From Linum tenue (lineage: Eukaryota > Streptophyta > Magnoliopsida > Malpighiales > Linaceae), in NCBI GenBank assembly GCA_946122785.1, contig CAMGYJ010000002.1, positions 61,219,703 through 61,283,702 on the forward strand: a stretch of DNA of 64,000 nt. The letters are read 5' to 3'. Both the position numbers and the translations under genes were made by a program. Of the stretch, positions 34,489 through 47,700 are shown in pieces. Position 1 is the first letter of the stretch, and each line of letters opens with the position of its first letter. The notes under the pieces were generated by a model. The model searched no databases. It was not told the DNA's origin and saw only the letters and a program-made list of their open reading frames with translations.

Positions 34489-34933
34489 GGGTAAATAAAA
34501 TTTAATATCCAAATCTTTTATTTTAAACAATATAATAGTCAAACCTTTTCGAAAACAATCTAATATCCAAATCGTCAACTTTCTGTCTGTTTGACCGTTA
34601 GTTGACACTTCAAAAAAGTTCGAAGTACGACACTTCATCAATATCCATCGATATCTTTTCTGAAAAACCACCAACATATCGTAGCTCCAAACCCGAGAAG
34701 TCCATGACTCCACCATGATGGTATAGAATATCTAAATATTCAGTCATCTGCAATGCCAAAACAAGAAACACAGTTGTATTGCGACAATTTCCTCTAAACA
34801 AAGCTTTTTTGAAGTGTCAACTAACGATCAAACGAACGGAAAGTTGACGATTTGGATATTAGATTTTTTTCGAAAAGGTTTGGCTATTATATTGTTTAAA
34901 TTGAAAGGTTTGGATATTAAATTGTATTTACCC
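34489..34933. mobile_element. MITE with about 120-bp terminal inverted repeats and 8-bp target duplication
   Basis: The element starts GGGTAAATAAAATTTAATAT and ends ATTAAATTGTATTTACCC. Inverted arms extend to about 34618 and 34806 (CACTTCAAAAAAG / CTTTTTTGAAGTG), leaving an about 190-bp loop. The 8-mer CTCATTTT occurs directly on both sides (34481-34488 and 34934-34941). Long inverted repeats suggest a Mutator-type origin, while the 8-bp duplication would also fit hAT. No coding capacity is present. Confidence 0.88.
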
Positions 34934-34941
34934 CTCATTTT

Positions 34942-37900
34942 TTTTACAATTACTAAAACGCAACTCTTGTACTTCCACTTAGTTGGAATTAAGATCTCTT
35001 TTGGAAGTGGTAATTGTTCGAATTGCGTTTATTGAATATATGTAGTGTGTACAATATTATTTGGAAGTATCAACTTGCAAAATGTAAGTATCACCAACAA
35101 TCACAAAAAATTATGCATCATACAATCTCAACTATAAGTTGAGATTGTTGGTTTTAGATTTGTGTCTACTTTTTTCTTGCTATATCTCTGATAGTTTTTG
35201 TCTTATACTAAAAGTTGAGGGTAATCGTGACATTTTCCCGTGAAGTAACTTTATGCAAACCAATACATAAACTGGAATATGGACAACCAAACAATGTATT
35301 GTCAAAATGTATCTATTGTATCAACGCATGTATTTATATTAAAGTGATTCATTACAATCCAATGATTTAACATTCGCATCTTCCAAACAAACCCTAAAAT
35401 TCCATTATGCTAATTTGGCAGGTGGTATAGTCCGACCAGTGGTATAATTGATTTATGTAAGTTCATTTTGATTTAACAAAATATATAGGAAAGTGAGAAA
35501 TCATTAACACTAAATGACTTTAAGCACATATTTTAAGACAATATCTCTAAAATTTACATTCATATTTTAAGAAAATATAACATTACAACAAAATGAAAAA
35601 AATTTATATGTAACTCAATATTTAACACCAATATCCAAAAACTTATACTTGAATCCAACAAACAATATATACATCTAAACATTCATCATTAATCCAACAA
35701 ATAACATTTAGCATTTGACTTTCAATTCAAGCAACAAAGCAAAAATTATCTTTTATCAATTAGATTTACCAGAATGACATCATTTTGTTTAAATATCAAA
35801 ATTCGTTCATGTTGGTTTTAATAAAACATGCTTCTGACATGAAAACCATGGTTGGAAATAACAAGAGTGGATGAGTTTTTGTTGGGATATTAGGAAATAA
35901 ATTCGTATAGGTGTTGAGTTGTTTTGTATGACTATTTGTTCTACATCTAACACCCTATTTAGTATTATTTTCCATTTCTGTTTCATGTTTCCATGTGTGA
36001 AATCCATGACTGATGAAATCCATAACAAAAGTTGATAACACGAACATATTAAAAATTAGTTGAAATCCGTGGAATCATTTTAAATAAATTTTTGTTATTG
36101 TTTCCCAGAATCGTTTCTTATGGAATTCTATCGGTTGTTGGAATAATTTCTCTATTAGTTTGATTTCTATTCCTTTACGATGAATTAAACTCCTTTATTG
36201 TTTGAATAAGATGAAGCGTAGCCATGTTTTAGGATATCGACTGAATACAATACAGCTCTTGATATTTGATTTCTTTGATATATTCTTATTTTATCTTCTC
36301 AATATTCAATTGAAGTAGAAACCATGTAAGACCTACAAAAGCACTTAAGGACATAAGAGATTAATTGGGTCGCTATAATATAAACCATGTAAAAACCTAC
36401 AATTTAGGACGAAACTAAAGTTAATACGGAGTTCATGGATCGATTTAAATGCATCAATTCGTTAGCTTTAGGGCAATGAGAATATCGCGAGCCTTAACCA
36501 ATTGATCGATAGAGTGTTAATACATGAGAAAAATGGGTTAACACTAGTATAAGAATTTCTTCGATCAAGAAAACAACATCGATCGGTACTACGTTGTGCA
36601 TGGTCGATCTTAATTAATAACTAGCTAGGGGGTATTCGAACCTGAGCAACCCTTTCCTCATGATTGAACTTGAGTTTGGAATTATGCTTTAGTTCGTTAG
36701 CTTGATTTACTTGTTAATTAGTGTAGTTTAATTAAGTGCACTGAAATCGTATAAAGAGGCAATTCATAGATCCGGCCCAACAGGCAACAAAGAACTTGGA
36801 TCGATGAGAATAACTCTAAGGTTCAAGAGAGCCCAAAATATATAACCAGACGACCGACCACGACGATAAGAACGATGGATTCCGGACGGGGGGCGGTTGC
36901 ATGGATGCGCGAAACCGAGAAGAACGTAGAGAAGATCGATGTGGCCGGCGGCGGACTGTAGCTGGGAAGTAGTGTCTGTAAATTTATACCGCTAATATTC
37001 TCCGGTTAACGAGAAAGCCCACGTTGCATTGCTTGCTACAGACGAAGTGCCTCCATGTGCTCTCACCCAAATGAATTGTGTAAATATATAAGATATTTTT
37101 AAAATGATCTCCCTATAATCTATATTAATATCCAAATAAAATATCACATTACAAACAAAGTGACAAAATCATCGTATTCAAATGTGCAACATATATATAA
37201 CACCAACGTCTGGACGTTCAAACTCAAGTCCAATGAAAAAGATACTAACATGTTGTCATATATACTTGGATTCATTAAATTCCTTTCTTTTTTGTTAGTT
37301 AATTATATGCCAAAACGTATGCTGTCATTTGTTTAAAGCGGAAAAGGTTATCATCCCGACTTGACCCTGATTTTCCCAATTTTGATCGACTTTGGCCTTT
37401 GATATCAGGTTTGACTATCGCTTCATACCTGTATTTTTTGCCATCTAGTTTGTGTGCAATATACTGACTGAATCTGGTTATACCGGCCAAACACTTCACA
37501 ATAATTTTAGCAGGAGCAGCTGGGTAAGATCAGGATGAGTGGTGTCTAACTATGAACTTCAATGGGGAGGGATGGTGATGAGAAAACCAATTGTGAAATT
37601 GATTTTTTTTTTTAGGCTTGAGAGATGCACATGAGATGTAATATCGACGCATATTAACGGTAGATTACTCTTCAGCTGACAAAAGTGATCTACCAATAGA
37701 TTGCTAATCTCTTCATCAAATAGTTTCCTACAATTATTGAACACTTTAGTACATGTAGTCCAAACTTATTTATGAATTTTCATGTTGTATTGAGAGAATA
37801 TATCTTGAGAAAAAAAATCAATTATCTTAATCTTTTTGAATTTCCTTTTTGAACATGCACACTAGTGTAAAAACCAAAGAAAACAGGGGAAGTCAAAAAA

Positions 37901-38055
37901 GGAAACACACTAAAAGCTTCCCTCCCGTCTTCTTCCCTTTCCTTCCCTTTCCACTCGCTGCAAAAAGCTTTCCCTATAAGAGAACGCCTTTCTTTCAAAT
38001 TCCCCCCAATTCCAGCAAACCACACAGTCAAAATCTCTCTCTCTCTCTCAAAACC
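34942..38055. other. AT-rich intergenic region
   Basis: No supported gene. At 36872-36958 a 28-codon plus-strand frame (MDSGRGAVAWMRETEKNVEK...) sits in a GC-rich island behind a TATATAA-like box and a GGCCCA motif. It could be an exon or small peptide gene, but it is too short to claim. The last 200 bp before 38056 form the tetraspanin leader, with a CT-rich tract just before the ATG. Confidence 0.5.
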
Positions 38056-40137
38056 ATGGCGCTATCCAACAACCTAACCGCAGTCCTGAACTTCATCGCC
38101 TTCCTGTGCTCCGTCCCAATCGTCGCATCGGGATCTGGCTCGCCTCCCAGCCGGACAACGAGTGCATCCACTTCGTCCGGTGGCCGGTCGTCTCCTCGGC
38201 CTCCTCGTCCTCGTCGTCTCCCTGACCGGCTTCGTCGGCGCATACTGGTACAAGGAGACACTCCTCGCCTTCTACCTCTGCTGTATGGCCATCCTCATCG
38301 CCCTCCTCCTCACCCTCCTCGTCTTCGCCTTCGTCGTCACCAGGCCCGACGGCGGCTACGCCGTCCCCGGCCGCGGGTACAGGGAGTACCGGATCGAAGG
38401 ATTCTCGTCCTGGCTGCAAGGCCACATCGTCGATTCTAAGAATTGGGGCGCGATTCGCGCCTGCCTCGCCGAGAGCGACGTCTGCTCCAGGCTCACCCGG
38501 AGCTACCTCACCGCGGACCAGTTCTTCGCCGGCCACATCTCTCCTCTCCAGGTAATTAGTTCTATCTTTTTTTTCGAATTACCAATTTTCGAATTGAGTT
38601 CGGAAAAATCGCGCGAGTTATTGAGATGAACTGGTTAATTCGAGAAAGATGCTTGAAAATCACTGTGCCCTGTTTCTGGGGGTTTCCTTTTCTTTTTTCT
38701 TACCCGGTGACGAGATTTTCTAGTCCTGCAGCAGGACTGGAGACTGCAGTAGGAAAGTTGAGTCAGTGAATGTGCTTAGAAGTTAGAGCAGGGAGGAGAC
38801 AGCCATGGATGGGAATGGGACCCATTGTTGGTGGAATTTATCATTTTCAATGTGAAGGTCCCATGATCCATCATTAGCCACAAATCTACGAACAAGATGG
38901 CGAGGGAGATTTCTAACCTTTTCCCCCTTTTTGTGCTGGATAGTGAGCAAGGTTGTCAAACTTATTAATGGTCAAGTCGGTTTAATAAGTGATTTGAGGT
39001 TTAATGGGTCAGTTTTAATATAGTACATGAGAAAACCTTCAACATCAAATATAATATCAAATTATCAAACTCGTTTTTGATTGGTTTAATCCGATTTTTA
39101 TTGATCAGACCATCCAATTTTGACTGGTTTGTCCCGATTTTGATTTTCTCCCAGAACCATCCAGTCGGAGTGTATTCCAATTGTTTCAGATGACCGGTTT
39201 TGGTTATAGACCAGTTTGAATCGGCCGACCGTATGCCAGTTCTTGACCGTGATGAGCGAGCGGCTTTGTTTGAATTTTGCTATTATGGATTGTGAAATAC
39301 ACGATTCAATAACGGCAATGAGTGTAGTCTGTAGCTGACTTTGCTATCGTGCTTATATTTAGATTTGTGATAAACTATTTCACAAACACGTACGATCGCT
39401 AGAACAATTTTACAAATAAATTATCATTTGCCTTTCATCCAACGATCATGAAACATCAAGACACCTGCTTTTATAAATGCACTTGTACAAAGTCATGTGA
39501 GCACCATTGGTTGGTTGGTACTTGGTAGCAACAACATATGATGTCTCCGTCATAATTAATCAATCAAAATAGGCTAAGGAAACAGAAGCCCTAATGAAAT
39601 GTCATCCCCCTTCCGCAAGGAAACGAAATGGGTTGGCACTTCCACAACCCACCGCCTCAATTATTGTCGCAAATCATGGGAACTCCAGACTAAAACGACA
39701 AAGTGAAAGTAGAAAACTCCAAAACCTTTACAATAAACAAAAAATGAACTGTCACCGTTTTCCCTTTTGTCCCTTTTGTTTTACTAAACTGCTCTGCCTT
39801 TTGGTTTTTTTTGCAACGATTGCAGTCGGGTTGCTGCAAGCCGCCGACGGTGTGCGGGTACAGCTACGTGAGCCCGACGACGTGGCTGAACCCGGCGAAC
39901 CCGACCGGCGACCCGGACTGCTACAACTGGAGCAACGAGCCGAACCAGCTGTGCTACAACTGCAACTCCTGCAGGGCCGGGCTGCTGGGGAACCTCAGGA
40001 AGGAGTGGCGGAAGGCCAGCACTTTCCTCATCGTCGCCGCCGTTGTGCTCATCTTCGTCTACGTCGTCGCCTGCTGCGCTTTCAAGAACGCCCAGACGGA
40101 GGATCTCTTCCGCCGTTACAAGCAAGGCTGGGCATAA
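38056..40137 (+). CDS. TET2: TET2-like tetraspanin, two exons, with two frame-breaking deletions in exon 1
   Basis: Exon 1 is 38056-38551, exon 2 is 39826-40137, and the intron is GT-AG (1274 nt). Exon 1 encodes MALSNNLTAVLNFIAFLCS (first membrane helix), further helices near LLGLLVLVV and AILIALLLTLLVFAFVV, and the loop signatures GYREYRIEGFSSWLQ and NWGAIRACL. Exon 2 opens with the tetraspanin SGCCKPPTVCGY motif, then WLNP, CYNCNSCRAG, the fourth helix and a tail ending QTEDLFRRYKQGWA, as in plant TET2. Two losses break the frame: one base in the GGG at 38130-38132 and one near 38190-38193. With both sites allowed for, the length is 269 codons, normal for the family. The rest looks intact, so assembly error is plausible. 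Confidence 0.88.
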
Positions 40138-41013
40138 AACTTGTAGTAAGGTAATGTTATGTAATGTAATTCCCCACTGTCACACAAGCATTTTGCTGCT
40201 GCTGCTTCGTTGATTCTGTGCCCTTTTTTTCTTCTTCAATTGTTTTGTTTTTTCTCTTTTGGAGGAATTGTGGGCTGGTGGGTGTGTAATGTGTATATAT
40301 TCGATTCTGCTTTTGGTCATATCTAGAATATGTTATTGGATGGTTGGCGACGAATCAACGAACCTAGTTTCTGCAGTTTTCCTTTTTTGCACCACTCGTG
40401 AAAAGGACAAGTAGTGGACTACTGGAATCGGATTCATTATCTCTTTATTCTGCTCCAATGGCTGTTTTTGTTGTCTGCTCAAGGGCAATAGATTGGATCA
40501 GAACGTCCGGGATTCGGAGACGTATCCACAGCCTGCAAACCCAAACCAATCCCGGCCCACAAACAACTGTGCAGGACAGTAGAGTTGACATATACCACAT
40601 TAGGTATGAAATCGAAGGAATTGTCATCGAACGGGAGTTTTTAGGTTCCACATTCAAGTCTTGCACAATGTACTCTGTCAGAACCTAACAAAGAGGAAGA
40701 AATCCACGAACAAATACGTTTTTTTGGAAGCCTTTCGTCAGTAAATAGAGAAAACCAAACAAACACTAGGAGGAAGAATAGGTAGAATCTTACGGGGTTC
40801 CATTTGAGCTCTTCTTCATTCATTCCCATCCCAACTATACGATCTTGCTTGTATCCTTCTGGGTAATGGCTGACCTAAACACAACATCATGACCAAGATT
40901 CTGTTAATATGTGCAGACGAGCACATAACTCAAGGAGTTAGGGTGTGGAATGTTACTGGGATAAGAGTTTTTTACCCAACTGTTATGTTAGTGTGTGGTA
41001 TATGATCCACAAT
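40138..41013. other. Tetraspanin 3' flank and intergenic sequence
   Basis: The probable 3' untranslated region extends to about 40350. No other gene is supported. Confidence 0.5.
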
Positions 41014-41579
41014 TAGGAATGGCAATTACCTACCCATGGGTAATTATACCCAAACCCAAGTAGACCCATTGATAATGGGTTGGGTATGGGTGAAGTGCAT
41101 ATGGGTTTGGGGGGTTTGTAGATGGGTTTGAGTAAGGTATGAATATTGCTTCCATAACCTAAATGAGTATGGGTTGGATATGGATATCCATTTACTTGAG
41201 GGTGTTTTAACTACACAGGCAAAAATTGGACCTATTTGTAAAACTTGAAAAATTTAGGTACCAAAATGTAAGACCAAAAAAATTTAGGTACCCAAACGTA
41301 ATTTTCAATCGATATTTTGAGGACTTATATGCAAAAAAAATAAAATTTAGGTACTAAATATGCATATCTATTAAGTTTATGTACCAAACTGTAATTTATA
41401 TTTGGACATGGGTACAAACCCAAATCCATTTGTTATAAACCCAACCCAACCCAAAGTAAATGGATATGGGTACAAACCCTTCAAACTCTATCCATACCCA
41501 TCTATTTGGATTTCATACCCAACCCAGTTGGGTTGGATAGTAATTTTGCCCATGGGTATGGGCAAAATTGTCATCCCTA
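41014..41579. mobile_element. hAT-type MITE (566 bp) with perfect 8-bp target duplication
   Basis: The ends are TAGGAATGGCAAT and ATTGTCATCCCTA, imperfect inverted repeats of the hAT type. TCCACAAT flanks both sides (41006-41013 and 41580-41587). Both subterminal regions are rich in ATGGGT/ACCCAT words, and there is no coding capacity. Confidence 0.9.
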
Positions 41580-41637
41580 TCCACAATTGAACCTCTTCCA
41601 ACAATTCGAGTCATTAGGACTTAGGAGCAATTGGTTT

Positions 41638-41701
41638 TTGACATGGCATCAGAGCCTTCTGTAACCGAGAGGTTTTATGTTCGAATCCTGGTGACCCCCA
41701 T
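41638..41701 (+). repeat. tRNA-like promoter fragment (SINE or TRIM relic)
   Basis: TGGCATCAGAGCC at about 41644 resembles a tRNA A box or a Met-tRNA primer site. TGTTCGAATCC at about 41679 resembles a B box, at roughly the right spacing. No cloverleaf tRNA can be drawn with confidence, so a degenerate repeat is preferred to a tRNA gene. Confidence 0.4.
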
Positions 41702-44700
41702 TTGTGAAGCACATGGTATATTGGTATTCTTGTGTTCAGGCCTGTGCAAACTTCAAGTTCTTGTGAGTGACTTTCGTTTATGACATGTTACACGTGTTCA
41801 GGATGCATCCCAATAACTCGAGTTGTTGAATAAGATTATGCTAAAACTTGTTGAACAACCAACACAGAACCAGCATATTTTCAACTTGTTGAAACTTGCA
41901 ACTGAAGAAAGAAAGGGCACCTTGGCCCTTGGCTTACTGGGCTGATCCATGAATTTTGGGCCCGTATCATGATAATCTGCCTTCCCAGTGGGCTCTTTGT
42001 TCATGTCTTTAGGACCCAGGCCCTCTCAGTCCAGTGAACTTTCTTCCATAAACTTTTTTCGAAGGTTGGTTAACAATCACGAGGATGTATGCTACATAAT
42101 AAAACATATATACATCAAGCAATCTGAAAATTTTCTTCCTATCAATTGACTTGTAGGGTTCAGATTTGGGGACATTGTACTTCCTCGTGATTGCAATTTG
42201 ATTAAGACCTTACTCGAAGCCAAAATCAAATACACAGTGTTCATTACATCCTGATGTTGTCACCAATGAATTCGTATCGAGCAGTAATATGACGAGATTT
42301 AGTTTTCGAGACCGGAAGATTATCGTAAATTGTACTAACGCCTTTAAACATGAAAAGACAAAAGTGCAGAGGGGCCCTAGTGAGAACCAAACGGGGGCAG
42401 GATCAGGAAGAGACGGAACAAACAAATCAACCCCTGAAAATTATTTGCCAAACTAAGAAGAAGAAGAAGAAGAAGAAGATCAGTTGCGTAACCAAAGCAA
42501 GGTTGGTGACAACATGCGCCCACATTTCCCATGCCAAAACAATTGTATGTGCCTTCGATCAAAACTCCTTTACTATCTAACAAACAAGATAAGCTTTTAT
42601 ATACACACACACTATATATAATATTGATAAGCCTATAAAATTAGCATGGAATTAAAAGAAATTTTAATGATTTAGACCATACTCTTTTTTTCCGGTAATT
42701 ATCGAAGACCATAATCTTTTACTATCTGAGAAAAATATAGCAGATATAACCAAAGTCTTTGCAATGTTGTGAATTGGCTAGTATACTTTTGGGAAAATAG
42801 TTTTTGGGAAAATAGTTTTAGGTGGGTGCTTTTAAATAAATAATTACTACAAAAAATAATTGAGTGTTTGATTAAATAATTATTAGAATTACTAGTTAAC
42901 ATAAGAAGTCATGTAAAATGACTACAAATGATTTTAACATAAAATATAATTAAAAAAAAAGTATTCAAAATGGATTTGTTAGATTTCTTATATTAAATAA
43001 TTATTTTATTTTTAAAAATATGTAAAAATGAATAAAAAATTATGTTTTCTAAAAAATGATAAAATAATCTTGTATTTTCAGAAAATATATTTTGAATAAA
43101 CCCCAAATCGCCGCTTCTACTTTTATGTTATATAAAAAACTTTTTTCATCTTATTCAAAAATTGAGGGTTTTTTTAGAGGAGGTGGCGGTTTATGCATCT
43201 CCTGGTTTGATGCAATTTTTATTACCCATAAAAATTGGAAGTTATAGATCGTGCTTACTTAATTTTAAAACATAAAAACAATTCTAAAAGTTGGGTCAAA
43301 CATAGACTTAATACCGTGCACAATGTATGATGTATGGGGTTAACAACAATAATAGAGCTATACCAAATTACCTTCTAGCTCAGCGGTAATCAATGAGCTC
43401 GAGATAGCCTAATTTGCCGTCTTGGATTCTGTAAACGATGTTTATCAATAATTCATGTACCAAGAAAACAATACATAAATTATGCATCCAAACTAAGCAC
43501 AAGGAAAGATCACGCTCCTATCCAGATTGAGTAGTTCTGCCATAGTTTCGCAATACAATCATACATGTATTCTCAAAATGCACCATACAAAAATTGGAGT
43601 TTCCTGATATTTGATACTCTCAAGCCTTCAAAGTTGCCATGACGACCAATATCTAACGCTCCCTTTCTCTACGGTCATGATTTGAGTAAAACGTTCGAAG
43701 CTTTCCTAGCTGATAGCTAGGTTACTTATTCCGAACTATCCTAGAAACAAAGACGGGAGGGTTTTCATAAAAAAAATTCAGGAACCCAAGAGTAATTTTC
43801 CAAAAAAGATCATTGTGACACAAGCATAAGCTTATAACAAAGTGGGGGAGAGTTGGCTAGAAAATAAACGGGGACCAGGCTTTGGTCACATAACTCACTT
43901 TCAGAACAAAAGTCTTTTGTTCTAAAGGGATATGCATACATAGTTTTACAGTTCATCATTCTCATCCCAAGTTCTCATTTCTCAACAATGATTTGAGTTG
44001 GTGGTAGCGACTGGTCTACTCTCACAGTCTCACTTCCCATCTCAAACGCAACAAAACAAAGTATAATAATAATACACTTAATTACCTAGCTCTAGCTCTA
44101 GTTGTCTGTGTCACCATTCTCATCCAAAAGTAACACCACTAGAGACCACGTTTAACTTTTGCTCTAATAAATCCTTTTTCCCTCCTGTAATCATGAACCC
44201 ATCTCGCAAACCAGAACAGTGAGATTGTTCAAGTTGTCTGTGTTAGAGTGCGGTATAAGATCCAACATAATCTTCTCTCAATAATTCGAATTAGTTCTTG
44301 ATAGTTGACGACTGGGTAAGTATATATACTTTTTTTTTTTTGACGAATTGGGTAAGTATATATACAGTGTACCAGGTAACGTGCACAACTCTACCCTTCA
44401 CTTTGCTGATTAAACACAGAGCTATTATCTCATTAAAAGAACAAGTTACAAGTTTACTGTTTCATAGAGTCACGTCTTAACACTGTTTTTCTTTGACACA
44501 TTTTTACTGCGTTCTCGTCTGTAATCATTGCTTTCTCTCTCTTTCCTCTCTGCTTTTAGCCTGGGTTGCTTCGCCAGCGACTTCTCTTCTCTCTGCAACT
44601 TATCGGTTTTCGGAACTCCTCACCTTTCCCCTGAGAAATGACAGGTCTGGCGCTTCCTCATCTGTTCCTTTCCCCACAAAAGTCTTCTTTTGCTTTGCTA

Positions 44701-44775
44701 CCTTTCATTTATGCTCCTCACAGACTTTCCCTCTTCTATCTTGCTTGCTCGCTTGCTTTCTTCTATTGCTCTTCC
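41702..44775. other. Intergenic, mostly AT-rich, with an (AAG)n microsatellite
   Basis: No gene is supported. An (AAG)8 run lies at 42455-42479. The last 300 bp are a CT-rich leader of the RPA-like gene, ending in the CTTCCATGG start context. Confidence 0.55.
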
Positions 44776-47700
44776 ATGGTGACCCATAAATTGCTTCTTG
44801 ACCTCAGCGACTCCGATGGCCTTCAGACTCTTCTGAAGCTGCGCCTCCTTCATGCGTGGGGGTCTTATGGGCTGAAGAATCCTACATTAATCTTCAACTA
44901 CTGCACTCTGTGGAATGATGAGGAGGTCAGCGCTGCTTTCTTCTTTATTTTGCCATGCAATCTTGCGCCTCCCTTCTTTTTACAGCCCTCTGATGTTTCT
45001 TTTCTGGCCAGGGTACTTTGATTCAGGGCACGGCTCCTTCGGAACTCACGCGCCATTTCTCTCCGCTTCTGCAGTTGGGTAGCGTTTATTTCGTGAGCAA
45101 CTTCCGCGTCAAGCCACCGGCCCCTTCGTATCGTTCTTGCTCTCATAAGTTGACCATCGTCCTCTCTGCTGCTACACAGTTCGAAGACGTGACCCGTTCG
45201 TCACCTTCATTCTGGCCAGATGCGTTCGAATTTACCCCGTTCAGCTCGCTTCATTCCCGCATACGTTCATCGGTCTATCTGACAGGTCTTGTCCTGTATT
45301 CTTTACGTCTCTTGCTGTCCGTTCTGCACTGTACTGCTTACCACCCTTTCCTCTCTTCTCTTGCTTGTGCCTCTGTCAGATGTCGTTGGCGCTGTTGTTA
45401 GCATCACAGGCGTTTCTAGCACTGTTACTTCATTCGGTACCACTGTGCGGAGTGATTTGGTGCTTCAGAATGAAAAGTATGTTACACATGCACACCACTG
45501 CTTTATCGACTGTGCTACATTTGTTACTTACTTTCGCTGTTTTTTTGCCCAGTCACATGTTTCTTGATATCAGTCTGTGGAGTGATATAGCTCGGAATCT
45601 CAATGGTCAGGAACTGGCTGTCCTTGGTCGTTCTGGGCCAGTCATGCTTGCTGTTTGCTCACTGCGAGTCACTGGCGCTACGAAAGGTCTGCATGTACCT
45701 TACCGCTGCACTATTCTCCGTTTCATTTCCCTTCCTCCTTTCCTTATTACCTTCACCCCTTTTGTAGGAGGTTACTCTCTGACCAGTACTCCAGGCACAC
45801 GTTGTGTTCTCAACCCTGTTTCTGAAATGGCTCACCTGGTCCAATCTGTGTATGTCTTTTCTTATCCTCCTCATATTTGTTTTTCCCTTCGCATCATCAG
45901 CTGTCTTTTTTGTTACTGCTAATTTGTTGCGTTCCTTGCTTTCGCTTCCGTTAGGTTCTTTGCCAGCACTAATACATGTCAATATTACCCTCCGAGGTTT
46001 GCAACTCCTACTGAGGCAGCGGCCTTCGAAGCTGAATGTACGAAGACTGTGTCACAACTGCTTGCTTTGTGTTTTCCACCTGTTGCCGATGTATGTTTTT
46101 TCCCCTTTTGCTCTCCAACTTACCTGCTTTTGTTCCTTTCACTTCATTTGTTTGTCCGTCTAATCATTTCTTCCGTTTACTTTTTTTTTAGTCTACGCGT
46201 TACCATTGCTCTGGTCGGATCGTTTCGGTTGATTCTTCTATGCAGTGGTACTACTTGGGTTGTGCGCTTTGTTCCAAAGCAGCCATAGATTATGATGGTG
46301 TTGACAAATGGTGTGATGACCACCGTCGTTTGGTGCCTCAACAAACACAGAACTTGTAATTCCTTTCTTCATTCTTGCCCCCATACCTTTTGCCTATTTC
46401 TCGTGTCCTCATACGCTCCTGTACACGTTTTTTGCAGTTACAAACTTCGGGTAACAGTTGATGACAACACTGGATCAGCAGCTTTTGTTCTGCTGGGTAG
46501 GGCCGCTGACCTTCTTGTGGGCTTGACTGCTAACGATCTCTCTACTAGGTTTCCTTACCAGCGCAATGTTCTTCCACAAGAACTTCTGGCTCTTGAAGGA
46601 CGAGACTTTACTTTTGACGTCCAGCTTCCAAAACCGGAATATGGGGCTCGTGGCCCGCCAGAGTTCACGGTCCTTGCTGTCAATGAGCAAGAACAGCCAA
46701 ATTCCTGCTCACCAACTCTTAGTCGCCGGTCAAGAAATGCTATGCCCCATACACCACCTCCTAACAGGTTTTTCCGTGTTCTCCAGTTTGTGGAACAGTC
46801 CCCTTTTGTTCATTACTAATCGCTACTTTCCGTTGCAGTCCTCACTTGATGCCTCTTACGTCTCCATATGTTGTTCCAACAATTCAGACCGCTTCGGTAG
46901 ACCATGGTTCTTCTATTGCTTCACCAAGGTAATGCTTCAATTTTACATGTCCTCTTTTCGCTGGTTGTTGATTGTCTTGAACTCGGGTTCCTTCTTAAAT
47001 TTGCAGTGGGAGTTCTCAGCTTGCATTTTCTACTCCTCCACGTCGCCCCTACAACAGGTTTTTGTACAGCCCACTTTGCTTTACAAAATTAACAAGCTCT
47101 TCTTTGGACGCTGTCGAACTCTTTCCCTATGTGTTGACATTTCTTCTCCATGCGTTGTTTACCGTCAAGTTCCAGTAGGCGCATCGCTGCTGTATCCTCA
47201 CCCTCATCTGCTGCATTGGGAAGGTTGTCTGTTTGTTGTCTGCTTTGCTAGCTCAGTGCTGCTTATACACGTTCTGATGTCGTTTTCTGACATGTTTCTT
47301 TACAACAACAGTGTCGTAGCTCCTTCTCCTGAACTTGGTCGTACTGAGATTGTTTCCTATGCGCGGTCAGTTTCTTGCCTTTTCCTGTATTACCTCAAGC
47401 GTTCGACTTAACGCCTGCTTATATTTGTCAATGACTCTTGCACACCCGTTTTAACTGCTTCTTAGCCCTAGAAGTGAGGAAGTGCCCCCAGAAACTGCAA
47501 CACAGCGATCCCCACAGTACCTTCCCTCCTGTTAACTTACTTACTAGCTTTACGTGTCTCTTTCTTTCCTTCCTGAGCATCTCTGTATCAGGGAACTTGC
47601 TTCGGACACTACAGATGCTACTGTGCAGAACAAGACCATTAGTTCGCAGAAAGCGAAGCCGAAGAAACCATCTGCTAAGAAGAAGTCTCTCTGCCCTTTA

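Noticed and set aside
41638..41701. Possible tRNA gene
   Set aside because: A- and B-box-like words are present, but acceptor and anticodon stems could not be formed; a SINE or TRIM relic fits better.
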